Source of the DNA: Coniferiporia sulphurascens
Lineage: Eukaryota > Basidiomycota > Agaricomycetes > Hymenochaetales > Hymenochaetaceae
Length of the DNA: 64,000 bases
Direction of reading: 5' to 3'
Assembly: GCA_002794785.1 (NCBI GenBank)
Contig: NBBA01000001.1
Location: forward strand, 682,001-746,000
This document shows, one piece after another, positions 24,081 to 34,321 of this stretch. Under the pieces are notes generated by a model. It saw only the letters and a list, made by a program, of their open reading frames with translations. It searched no databases and had not been told where the DNA came from. How positions within the stretch are numbered: the stretch's first letter is position 1; each line of letters opens with the position of its first letter. The position numbers and the translations under genes are program-made.

Positions 24081-24337
24081 TCTTAAAATCTATGCACGTT
24101 GTGGTAGACAATGAGGTGCAGTGGTAAGAGTAAAGGTGGAACGGGGTTATCAGTGTAAACCGATGTATTTCATAGTAGAGACCAGCTCTCCTTATATACA
24201 TCTACCATGAGCTACATATACTATAACTATCATAGCTCCTATCATATGGCGTTATTGTTGTGTTATCGTTTACTTAGTAAGGTGGTTGTTCATATGACCA
24301 TGTATTATATTTAGTCGTTTGTTATATTTATTTAATA
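24081..24337 (-). repeat. LTR (5' LTR of the copia element)
   Basis: Partner of 17545-17801. It is adjacent to the primer binding site on the left (plus coordinates) and to the target duplication CACCG at 24338-24342 on the right. Confidence 0.9.
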
Positions 24338-24600
24338 CACCGTTGACCCATCACCCTACACACTATTTATCCGAGGGAAATATTATCCTATCTGCAGTCT
24401 TGGCCGGAGATGGTCAACGTCAATCAGAAGATACGCCCGACTCAGTATGGAGAGCTACTGTGCTGTGCAGGATCCATGAATCTCAGCTATCAGAGAATTT
24501 GGAGGTATTAAGAGAGATGGTGGAGCTCCCAGCCACCCCAATGGGGTGAACGAAACCTATGGCAGTGTTCCATTGGTTGCAATGATTTCATTCGATAATT
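24338..24600 (+). pseudogene. 3' fragment of BTB copy 4, decayed
   Basis: Starts with the right target duplication, then resumes BTB coding sequence (HHPTHYLSEGNIILSAV, later CRIHESQLSEN). Near 24543, within the PPDGVNE-equivalent motif, one base is missing relative to paralogues, producing TGA. The other frame continues GVNETYGSVPLVAM before homology fades at about 24600. No second exon can be found. The gene was therefore split by the copia element and has also been truncated and frameshifted. Confidence 0.75.
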
Positions 24601-25037
24601 TTTAATTGTTATTCTATATTTGATTCATTCCATCGACAGAGTATACTAGTAACCTCCGGTTGCAGTTGCTCGTAATTTTCGATCATTGCACTCTACACAC
24701 TTACAGGATGACCAAAGAGACACGAGAGAAGGCACACATATCATGTATAAGTATACAGTCAAACCAGAAGGAATGGAGAAGGAACCCGAGAGACACAAAG
24801 CCGAGAAGCCGCAAGACCGAAACAGAGAAAGAAAAATTCATTCTGCCATGAAAACGTGGGGAGTCCATTCCAAATTTAGGATGTACTTCTTTAAATAGGC
24901 AAGACGGGGATTGCGATATTTATAAGCATTCCGATTTCCCTGAATTATGGACCCGGCAATCGGGAATTCATAGTCTCGGGTTAGGTGTGGCGCAGCCTGA
25001 GGATGTCTCAGAAATTTGACTCTTTCTCCTTACCACC
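24601..25037. other. intergenic, no supported gene
   Basis: No coding sequence recognised. The last ~60 bp closely match the 5' flank of BTB copy 3 and include ATGTCTCAGAAAT, so this is probably the promoter and leader of copy 5. Confidence 0.5.
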
Positions 25038-26163
25038 ATGGACACTCTCAGCGCAGAAAATACAAGAAAGGGGCGTCACACTACGTTCTATTTTAATGAT
25101 GGAGATATCATACTCTCTGCACCCTTAATGGTAGCAGATGCGTTGACTTTAAAGCGAAGTACCATTATCCTCTTCAAAATCCATAAGTTCCAGCTCGCAA
25201 CAAACTCGGACGTTTTTTCGAGCATGCTGGACTTGCCTACCTCCCCAGATGGGGTGAACGAAATATACAATGGGGTCCCATTAGTTGCACTGTCGGATAC
25301 TGCAAAGGAGGTTGAGGACCTGTTAATGATGCTCTATAAACCATGGTATGTATTAGCTATGATTTTAGTACACACCGCCCGTTTCACAATTTTTGTCAAG
25401 GGATATAAGAATTTGTCCATACTACCCAGATACCTGCGTCCTTCTTGAAAATGTCCTCGCCATGTCGACGAAATACCAATTTACTAGCATCAGGAGTTAC
25501 ATCGTCCATCATTTGGAAGCAGATTGGCCGACAACATTGAATGAATGGGACGGCTTCGAAGCCCGTATCAAGATGATGTCAGAAAATCGGTACTTTTTCT
25601 CCGATCACAACCTGCCTGAGCCAGCGTTCGCGCTCACGCTCGCTCGCAAATTCGATGTCAAGAGTATCTTGCCCGCTGTATATTACGACCTCAGTCGCTT
25701 TAGGCCTCTGGACGACTGGGATGATAAAGAGGCTTTGGAGGAGCTTATAGAGATTGATCTCCCCCTGTGCTTTGGCCGGCGCATAGCGCGGTGGCGACTT
25801 CTAAACAAGGCGGATCTAATATCCCTCTTGCGAGGCAAGTGCGCTATGCAGGACAATCTGGAGAAGCTATTCTCGGAGCCCCCAGGAATATTCGACATAT
25901 CTAACGAAGAAACTTCATGCTCCACTGGAAATGCAGAATGCAAGGAACTCCAAATGAATATATTCAATCAGATTAAAGAGGCGCTTAATCAGAACGACAC
26001 AGACATTTTAAAGAGTTTGTCCAGGATTGCTGTGTCGACGGGTAGCCTCTTGAGAGATACAAATGGTGGACCATGTACGAGCTGCATCCATGGATCAAGG
26101 GACTACCTGGAAAACATGCGGAAACATATTTGGAGCCTGCTTCCGGTTTATTTCAGTTCATAA
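25038..26163 (+). CDS. BTB/POZ-domain protein, intact copy 5
   Basis: Two exons (25038-25345 and 25401-26163) give 356 residues. The ATG lies in ACCACCATGG. BTB domain at about residues 12-103 (FYFNDGDIILSAP, FKIHKFQL, DGVNEIYNG). The C-terminal region has the PDTC motif, AMSTKYQF, SILPAVYYDLSRF, RWRLL and a Cys-x2-Cys near the end. The intron begins inside the Pro-Trp codon. It is closest to copy 3 in both coding and 5' flanking sequence. No lesion seen. Confidence 0.87.
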
Positions 26164-27630
26164 GAACGTAAGTCGGATGTTTAATATTTTCGTATGTGCC
26201 TGAACTACAAGTCAGCATTTAGTGACCCGAAAACTCTGACAAACACGGACCCAGAGTGTATGACAGCGTTGGCTTATTGTACGAGTCTTTTTTGACGAAA
26301 TTGGTTATTTTTCATTTCTGTAGTATTTGTGGGATTTTTTTTCATTTTGAAGCCTTGCACATTTCTTACCGTTTCCGTTTCTATTCAAATTGTGATTTTG
26401 TGGAGACTTAGACATGTACTCGTCTTCTCGCAAATTTTAGTTACAAATTTTAAGATAGACCGTAAGCAGAATAGCGGTGATGCCTTCGTAGACCTAAGGC
26501 AAACCTGTATCATCCTGTATAAGTTTTAAATGCAATGTACGAATGCTTGTGCGTCGTTTTGATGGATTCTCTGTAGAAGTACCATAAGCCACAATGCTTT
26601 GTCACATGGAAACCCTCGATGATATGGTACGAATTGATAAATGTCTCTAAAGTCTATATAGCGCTAATTGTATATTTCAATTGTCTGAACCACTAGTAAA
26701 TTCTGAGGCGGCTCAATGGAAAAACTACATTTCACCGAGAAAATCATCATCCTTTATGCAGTCTCCATCAAGTATGTGTAGGCGTCAAATAACCGTTCCA
26801 AGAACTTACGACCGACTCAGCAAGGTCCGCAAATATCAGCTTCCACAGTATTCGGAGGACTCCAGTGGGTTTACAGGACTCTCAGCTTCGATAGGACGGG
26901 ACGAATGAGCTCTTCAATGAGTCGTCGGCAGTTGTAATACAATACAATAGTGAGAGTATTAACTCATGGTCACGGTATTCGACAGACTGTGGTACATAAT
27001 CACCATGAAGGATCTCATTCCTCAGCTTACGCTTAGTATCTTAAGGGAGGATCTCAATCTAAGAGTATAGTCCTGACATTTGTTTTCGGTCAGAAAAGGT
27101 GCTCGCCGTGTCAACGAAGTGAAACGTACTTGTTATAATTATGATTATGTTATCTCGACTATACGACTACATATGGTATCTAGGCGATATGCTCGGTGGG
27201 GTTTTGCTTGTAGTTAGCTGCATGTATACTCTTGGTCGGGAAACGGCTACGAAGAAATTTTGAATTGAAGAGAACCGGCCCGTACTGCGACGGAACGTCT
27301 TGAGACTTCTAACACTAATGGCACAGGGGCTTAATTTGTTCGATTAAAAAGGGTATCTCAACAGTATTATTATAGATACCTATAAGTTCTGTGATATTTT
27401 TCCTTAATCGTAAGGGAACTTACAGAGTTGTGCGGCCATGCGTATTTAGCCACTTAAGAGTGAACTCGGGCTATAGATAATAGACTGTAGACCCGGACCG
27501 GGAGAGTCGTTGTTTTGATAGCCGCGTACGGCGTACCTGATTCTGTGACTGTGACTAGTAGTGACCGAGCGCGTCTGCTTGACATGAATCGCGCGCAAAC
27601 TTTCTCAGCGCGCAACTTCCTTTCGCAAGT
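26164..27630. other. intergenic with one tiny BTB relic
   Basis: No gene. At about 27090-27122 a stretch reading EKVLAVSTK matches the start of the second BTB exon (NVLAMSTKYQF in paralogues) before losing homology, so this spacer probably descends from another, almost erased BTB copy. A plus frame at 26681-26908 shows no recognisable features. Confidence 0.5.
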
Positions 27631-28777
27631 ATGAGTACAGACGGCGTACAAAACGCAGGCAGAGTCCATCACCCTACGTTCTATTTCTCTGATGGAAACA
27701 TCGTCCTCTCTGCGATTCCGGCGAAAACTTTCAAACGCAAACGAACTCGGACGGGGGACTTCGGTTTCGAGTCAAAGCAAAAACCCGCAGTGCTGTACAA
27801 GATCCACAAATCCCAGCTGTCTGCTAATTCAGTAACATTTCGCGAGATGTTGTCTTTCCCTGCTTCTACCGATGTCGAGAACGACACCTATGATGGCCTG
27901 CCGTTAGTCGAGATGCCGGATTCAGCGGAGGAGATAGAGGATCTACTCACGATGCTTTACAGATCGTGGTATGTAGGCAAATAAGATGCACCTTTCGTTA
28001 GCTGACAAGTATATCCAAAGGGACTTCAATACCTGCGGGCACCATCCCGATACGTGCTTTGAATTAAGCAACGTACTGGCCATTGCGGCGAAGTATCAAT
28101 TCGACAGCATCCGAAAAACTATTGTTTCCCATGTGGAGAAGGGCTGGCCTTCAACGCTTGAGCAATGGGACCAGTTTTCGGCCCATACTCGCAATGTACC
28201 AGTGGGCGAGGACTCATCTTTTGGGAGACATCGGCCCGAACCCGCCTCGGCGCTAGTGCTCGCTTCACGCCACGACATCAAGTCAATCTTGCCTGCCGTC
28301 TACTATGACCTCAGCCGTCTTAGGCCTGTGGACGACTGGGACAGTTTCCTAGTTGCTTCCAGGGGGTGCATAAATCAAGAAATTGATCGGTACTACAACG
28401 GACGCAAGGCAAGATGGCAACTCCTTAATGCACAACAGCTTCTGGCCATTTAGCGCGGCAAAGGTGCCATGCAGAATCACTTGGAGGAGTTATTTCAAGT
28501 TTATTCGGAGCTTCTTGAGTGCGAAGTAAAGACATGCATCGAACTCAACGAGAAGATAGTTCGTCAACTTGAAGAAGCTTTGAAGCGGGGTGCCGTGGAT
28601 ATTTTGCAGATCTTGTCTACGACCTTGGAGTTGACGGAAAAAATCGAAAATGATTCTGGCATCAGTGCTTGTGGCGGTTGTTTTGCCACAACGAAGTTTT
28701 ACTTCAAGGAGGCGAGGAAGGATATCTGGAAAAGTCTTCCAGAGTACTTCGATCTGGATCCGAGACAATATTATTAG
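27631..28777 (+). pseudogene. BTB/POZ-domain gene, copy 6, with one nonsense codon
   Basis: Exon 1 27631-27968 (ATG at 27631; HHPTFYFSDGNIVLSA, YKIHKSQL, then YRSW) and exon 2 28021-28777 (HHPDTCFELSNVLAI, ILPAVYYDLSRLRP, RWQLL) join in frame through the conserved intron. A TAG at 28451-28453 interrupts the C-terminal region just before RGKGAMQ, where paralogues have Leu or Ile followed by RGK. Reading continues to TAA/TAG at 28775 without other damage, but the following segment is shorter than in copies 3 and 5. Without the stop it would be about 364 residues. A truncated product of about 255 residues with BTB and most of the C-terminal region remains conceivable. Confidence 0.75.
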
Positions 28778-29299
28778 TGATGCGATGTAGGAATTTCACT
28801 TTTCAAACTTCTACTAAGTCTGACAAATCCACACTTGCAGTATTGAGAAGGTCTGGCGAAAGACTGGTACGCGTTGACAGCTAGTGTGGTAGTGTACGTC
28901 GCGTTTGTGTTCCGCGATCGCACCCGCTTGCTCTGCGAGAGTGAGCTAGTGCTTACGGATTGAGTCTATTCCTTTTCTTTATTTTAATTTATCTTTCGTA
29001 TATCGTTATTCGAATGATTATGGTAGTACAGAGCTTATACTTTTACAAGGCAACTGAACTGAGCGGGCGGGCGGCGGTCGCACAACGCAACACGGCTTCG
29101 ATGTGTCCTTATTGATTCAGCGTAATAGCGTCCGTATTCAGCCTGTACCAATTTTGCGTACGCTAGTGGTCCGAGTGATAACTAGGAAAACAGCATTTTC
29201 TGTCAGTACTGGTAGGCTACATAGCATTGCCCAGGGCTTGGGGATCGCGTCGACAGTCCCATATTAACGACTCATACCGACCAAACCATTTCAAACGGA
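28778..29299. other. intergenic, no supported gene
   Basis: Spacer between BTB copy 6 and the next relic. No coding signal seen. Confidence 0.45.
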
Positions 29300-29640
29300 G
29301 AAATTCATCACCCTCAGGTAACGCTCTACTTTCCAATGAAAACGTCTCCCTCTTCTCAGTTTCGGTAAACTTAGTCGAATGGCTCAGGGGCCAAGCTCTC
29401 AGCTGAAGACTCGTGCACCTCGGGCCCACTCAGGCTGGACCGAGGTAGGGGACGTGACCGTACTGACTCCGAGAGTCCACGCTTCCCGCTTTCCGGAAAC
29501 TCAAGAGGTTTTCAATGAAATGCTTGATTTACAAACCTTACCGAATGAATGAAAGCTATGATGGGCTACCACTGGTAGCAGTGGCGCCAGATCCAGCGTG
29601 GGATGTAGAAGACTCTTGAAGTGCTTTTCACGTCATGATA
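29300..29640 (+). pseudogene. BTB exon-1 relic, copy 7
   Basis: Fragments of the BTB core are readable in changing frames. At about 29308-29365 there is HHP followed by LYF and a Val-Ser-Leu-rich strand equivalent to GNIVLSA. At about 29500-29610 there is NS.EVF.NEMLDL, then ESYDGLPLVAVAPD and VEDS, matching NSDVFRNMFEL, DGVPVV and EVED in intact copies. Several frameshifts and stops separate the pieces and no second exon is seen. Confidence 0.6.
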
Positions 29641-30050
29641 ATATGCATCTGATTATTCCTTCGAATTATAGTCATTCCAGAATAAGCTAGCTATATGCGT
29701 ATTATCCCAAGCTCAAAACCATACCGGCTTTCTATCTTCACGTGTTATTGGAGTTGAAATATTATCACTTCAAACTGGCTCACCAATAACGTAGAAGGAC
29801 TAAGTAAAAAGAGATCGGTTCCAAAGCAGGTTGGTAGTATACACATGAGTGCTCAGTGCTTCATTATGGCGATGTTATATTTGCTTCTTCAGTGTTCACT
29901 ATAAGTAATAAAAGGAGTGCGTTGGTGCTTTCCGATCACGGCCGGGCCAATGTTCGAAACGTGTACGTAGGTATGCAGACTATGCAAAAGAAAGATCTCG
30001 CGATGGGAATAGCGAGTGAAAAGAAAGACGTCCTCTACGGTTTGAATAAA

Positions 30051-32422
30051 TTATAACGCCCATATTTTCACCACTGAGTCCCTGCCACCGGTCGCGAGAT
30101 ATCGGTCCATGAACCGCAGCTGTTCTGCCGGTTGCGTGTGCCCATTCGTAAGCAACGAAGAGAGCTGCATTGTCGTGCGATTGTAGATCTGGGGAAGAAA
30201 GCAGATAAGCAAGAGGTTAAGCTTTCTTTGCAGAAAGGACGGCTGACCTTCGCGCCGTTTTCGCCTGCAGCAGCAACGATCTTGCGACTATCGAATTGCA
30301 GAGCAGAGACACCGTGATCGAATTTGATCGTTTCCGAGATGCCGCCAGTTCGGATATCCCATATCTACGTAAAGAAAGTTCCAACGCTTAGCATAGATTT
30401 AGTATATGTGAAGATAGTATTAGACAAACCCGAATTGTTTTGTCCAGGCTGCCACTAACGATGTGTAGTTGATCGAATTGAAGGCATGTCACAGGCGCAG
30501 TGTGACCCAGTAGAGTACGATGCGCTTGGCCCGTCCGCACTACAAACAGGGCGGGATCGAATCTATTTAGCCAGTAGATAAGTAATCATTTACTTACTGT
30601 CCCACATCCTGACCGCACCATCCCCGCTACCACTGACGAGGCCGTATCCCCAGAACTGCACACCACCAACAAAGTCCTGGTACATATCCCAGCTGCCGTC
30701 GGCACGAGGAGGCATCGGGACAGCAAAGTTGCCGATGGCGGCGGCGGTACCAGGAAGATAACCCGAAGCTGAAGTAGGCGAGGAAGGCGGGTGTGCAATC
30801 GCCCACAGAATGTCCATCGTCATGACACATTGGCCAGTCGTGAGGTCCCACTGGCGCAGCGTCTTGTCCGAAGCACCGGTCACAAGACAGTTATCCTCGA
30901 AGTACAGGGCAGTGACTGCTTTGCTATGTCCTTCGAGCACGCGCGCACATGCGCCGTCGGTTTCGGAAGAGTCACGCCCCTCTACACCGTTCCGTACCCC
31001 ATTCGCGATACTTTCATCTTCGCCTTCTTCACTGATGTCTGCGAGACTCACCATCTCAGCGTCCGTCTCACCCACCCTCCGCAGGTCCCACACGCGCACC
31101 GAGCCATCCTCGCCACCTGTGAGACACGCATGCTCTTCGACTTGTAGTGCGCGCACCATGCCCCTGTGCCCCCGCAAACGTCCAATCTCTTCGACACCGA
31201 GCATATCCCATACGCGAGGCGCAGAGTCGTTACTGTCGTCATCTGCGCATGACGACACAAGCGTGCCATACGGTTCGGAGAAGTCCAGGGCCGTCAGAGG
31301 GGCATTCTGAGGAGAGCAGCGGAGGGTTAAAAATGCGACGCCAGGAGGTAGGTCATCATGCTCAGATGGAAGGAATGCAGGCCCTTTTCGTCTTCGAGAA
31401 CTTTGGTCGACACGTCGAGGAGTTTTTAACGATTCTTCGAATTCCATGCGCTCCTGCACACCCTCAACTACGTAAAAGATGTGAAATCGCACGCAAAAAG
31501 AGAAAATAAGAGACCATACGTTCGTCATCCAACTCTAGTTCATCCTCCTTCAGCTTCAATAAGTCCGACTCGAGCCGCACGCGGATCGCATCGAGTGCGT
31601 CAATCTTGTGCGTAATCTCGGAGATTTCATTGAGCATGAGCGCACGCCGCACGTGGATATTCTCTTTGTCAAGAAGAATTTCTTTCTTCTGGCGTCGCAG
31701 TTCATCCTTCCCAAGTGCCACGCTCGCCCCTAGACTTTCTCGCGTACGGCGCCCGCGCCGTCCCTTCTGCCGTGACTTCACCAAAACCACGTCATCGTCG
31801 CTGGCGCTTTCGTGGTCGTGCTCCCCCTCATCCTCCGCAAGGAGCCCGCGCGCGTTCATGCCGAGCTTTTTGAGGCCAATGCGCGGCGTTTCGACATTGC
31901 GCGTCTGGCGACGGCGGCTCTTGCCCTTCTCGGCACTCGGGATCGTCGCGTTGAAACCGCGGAGTAGGCTGACATCTGACGCAACCCCCTCAGGCTCGGG
32001 CACTTCTGCGCTCAGCAGCTCATCGTTCGCTTCTGCTATCTGCAGGTCCGTCGACGTTATGCGTCGCGTGCCCAGTCCGAACCGCATGGGGGCGCGTCCG
32101 AGCGTCGCGAAGTCCATGCGACCATTGGGCATGGCCAGGGAGCCGCTGGCCCTCGACGAACCCGACGTTGCCGTACTAATCATCTTCGGCGTCATAAGCA
32201 CAGGTGCTACTGTGCATGGGAGTTAGTTTGCGGATATTAAATCCCTAAACACGCACAGTCGGACAGCAGCTTCGCAGAATCGCCTTTTCGCCGAAATGGC
32301 GCGAATATAGCCTTTGAGACAGCTTGAAGTTGCGCTCCTGAGCCCGATGAAGACGCGTTATTCGCGATAGGCTCTAATGCATCGCGTGGGTCTGTCCGTC
32401 GTTTCGAGCGGCGGTCGGACAT
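30051..32422 (-). CDS. MDV1-like: Mdv1/Caf4-like WD40 protein (mitochondrial fission adaptor)
   Basis: Six exons (32422-32257, 32209-31520, 31467-30598, 30539-30430, 30364-30248, 30188-30051) give 696 residues. The N-terminal part is basic and Ser-rich; a coiled coil lies at about residues 215-305 ([17 protein letters not shown] onward). A C-terminal WD40 propeller follows with recognisable GH...WD units ([59 protein letters not shown]). One propeller loop is long. This layout is that of Mdv1/Caf4, which in yeast bridges Fis1 on the outer mitochondrial membrane to the dynamin Dnm1 for mitochondrial division. It is annotated by architecture; another coiled-coil/WD40 protein is less likely. Confidence 0.8.
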
Positions 32423-32685
32423 GGTGGTCGGGAGGCAGACGGGGTACCTCTAGACACAACTCTCGTATACGGACGTTACGAAATGTCACATGGACGTCAC
32501 ATTAGTAACGCAATCGTGACGTCGCCGCGATGCAACGTAAACCACTTTAGCCGAGAATTGCTGTTGAGGAAACTGAAGGCTCAAAAATATTAACATTAGT
32601 GCAAAATAGAACAGTGGGATCAAAAAAGCATAAAGCAATATACCCTAAGGTGGGGAACAACTAAGAAAATTGAAAAAGGAACTCT
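32423..32685. other. promoter region of the Mdv1-like gene and 3' flank of the tRNA
   Basis: No gene. On the minus strand the tRNA is followed by a short T-run (32671-32675) that can serve as a Pol III terminator. Confidence 0.5.
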
Positions 32686-32686
32686 A

Positions 32687-32784
32687 GCCCACCGCGAGGG
32701 TCGAACTCGCAGCCTTCAGATTCCACCTTTTCAAGTACTCTTAAATTAAGAGTCTGACGCTCTATCCGATTGAGCTAGGCGGGC
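32687..32784 (-). tRNA. tRNA-Lys (CTT) with an intron
   Basis: On the minus strand the acceptor stem GCCCGCC pairs with GGTGGGC. The D arm is GCTC...GAGC, with A-box-like TAGCTCAATCGG. The anticodon stem TCAGA/TCTGA encloses the loop CTCTTAA with anticodon CTT. The T arm is GCGAG TTCGACC CTCGC. An intron of about 25 nt follows the base 3' of the anticodon, in the canonical position. Confidence 0.9.
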
Positions 32785-33027
32785 CTTGAAGAAGGGTTTT
32801 TAAAAGTCAATGCAGTTTAAGAACACTAAAATAAAGATGTCGAACAATATTTTTAAATACGCCAGCAGTCCAAAATACCAAACAGTGCGAGATAATCCAA
32901 CTCTGATAGGGGCTCGCGGAAGCCTCTGCTATCGTAACACTGGCCCCTGACGGCTGCCTGCGCATAATTAAATTGTAATAGTGATACATTATCTTCCGTT
33001 GACGGAGATATTCATACGCTCTACTTC

Positions 33028-33927
33028 CTACCTACTCCAGCCAAAGTCCACGGTGACATCGAGTCCGTACGGTCGCAAGTCATAATACCGTCGAAGTAGC
33101 TGAGATGGTCGTCTAGGGAATGCAGACTCCATCGTTATCACCTCAGGAGCGACATATGTGGGTTCGGGTGTGGGTTCGGGGACAGGAGACTGGGATATCT
33201 GGATGTCCTCGGAAACGATGGCCGAGGGGGCGGGCACGGGTTCAGGGGTCGCTTGCGATCGGACGAAGTTCCGTAGTCGATGGAACAAGAGTGGTCGCGT
33301 CGATTTATGTGGGGCGACGGGTGCAAGGTTGGCGGCACTCGCGGCAGAATCGTTGCGCTCCTTCTGGGTCGTGAAATCCTCCTTCACCTCTGACGCAGGC
33401 TCATCATTAGCACCAGCATCACTCGCGTGCGTTTGCTCCTCTGAGCTCGTCGCATCATCCGCCTCCTTCACAGCCGCCAGCTCAAGCGAGCGCTGCAGCC
33501 TGCGTACACTCGCGAGCTCCCATGCACTCGTATCCGCCGGCTCGAGAAAACCGCTCGCTGCGAACGCATTGCACCAGCAACGATCGAGCAGCTGAATGAC
33601 CGGCGGGAGAGTCAAAGGCGGTGTGGAAAGATTCGCACGGACCGCCTCTGCGAATGTCGTAGCGTTACCGATGGGATTTAGCAGCGGCGTGTCGATGGGG
33701 AGAGGCTGCCAGTAGCATGACGAGGTGAATAGCGCCGTGAGGAGTACTATGCAGTAAAAGCTGCGTCTGCACTATCAGCATCAATTGGCAACAGTACAAC
33801 TGGGAGGGACCCACCAAGGACGGGCGCAGAGAGTCAGAGAAAGCAGAAAGACGAGCAAAAAGATGGGCGGTGCGGTCGGTAACGGCAAGATTACAAGTGG
33901 TAAGAACCACCTCGTACACCTGAACAT
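33028..33927 (-). CDS. hypothetical membrane-anchored protein with Pro/Glu-rich tail
   Basis: My two-exon model (33927-33815 and 33760-33028, junction phase 2) gives 281 residues. The first ~60 residues hold two hydrophobic stretches (LPLVILPLPTAPPIFLLVF and a second around FYCIVLLTALF), so the protein is probably inserted in or passes through a membrane. The rest is hydrophilic: an acidic/Ser-rich central part, then a Pro-Glu-Pro repeat (PVPEPTPEPTY) and a C-terminal block with RRYYDLRPYG. I do not recognise the family. The second exon is a solid ORF; the first exon and start are less certain. Confidence 0.45.
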
Positions 33928-34321
33928 TTTTGTATCAGGGATAAACACGAAGTAAGGAAATGCTCGACCCGTACCACATTGTCCTGGCTCTTGATGGACT
34001 GAAAGCAAGTTAGGATAGGGCGGGAATTCACGTGACGCATACACGTCTAACTTTCACCTCTCGTTTTACATAAGTAGCGTCCTGCCACCATAGTTCATAG
34101 GATGATTCATGATTCATCAAACTCATGTAGGCATTAATCAGCTTGCACGATGGAAGGAACCGCCACGAGTAGAAGAAGTACGCCCATAGCATTAGATTAC
34201 GATGTCTTCTAATTATTTTCGGTATTAAATTTACTCTATTATATTTACCGGAAAGTACGAAGCGCTCAGGCTGAGCCACAGAAAGTTCCTGACACATCAC
34301 CGAATCTCGATCAAGTCAAAA

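Larger units (their letters stand above)
17545..24337 (-). mobile_element. Ty1/copia LTR retrotransposon, nearly full length
   Basis: A 6.8-kb element transcribed leftwards, visibly AT-rich compared with its surroundings. It has two 257-bp LTRs, an internal primer binding site, gag with a zinc knuckle, and pol in the copia order protease, integrase, reverse transcriptase, RNase H. There is a purine-rich tract (GAAGGGGAG on the minus strand) just before the 3' LTR. It carries a 1,351-bp nested insertion at the gag-pol junction. Apart from that insert, gag and pol share one reading frame with no frameshift and eight in-frame stops, all TGA. It is inserted in the 5' coding part of a BTB gene. 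Confidence 0.93.

Noticed and set aside
26681..26908. Plus-strand frame between BTB copies 5 and 6 as a BTB relic
   Set aside because: No motif of the family can be aligned to it; only the short piece near 27100 matches.
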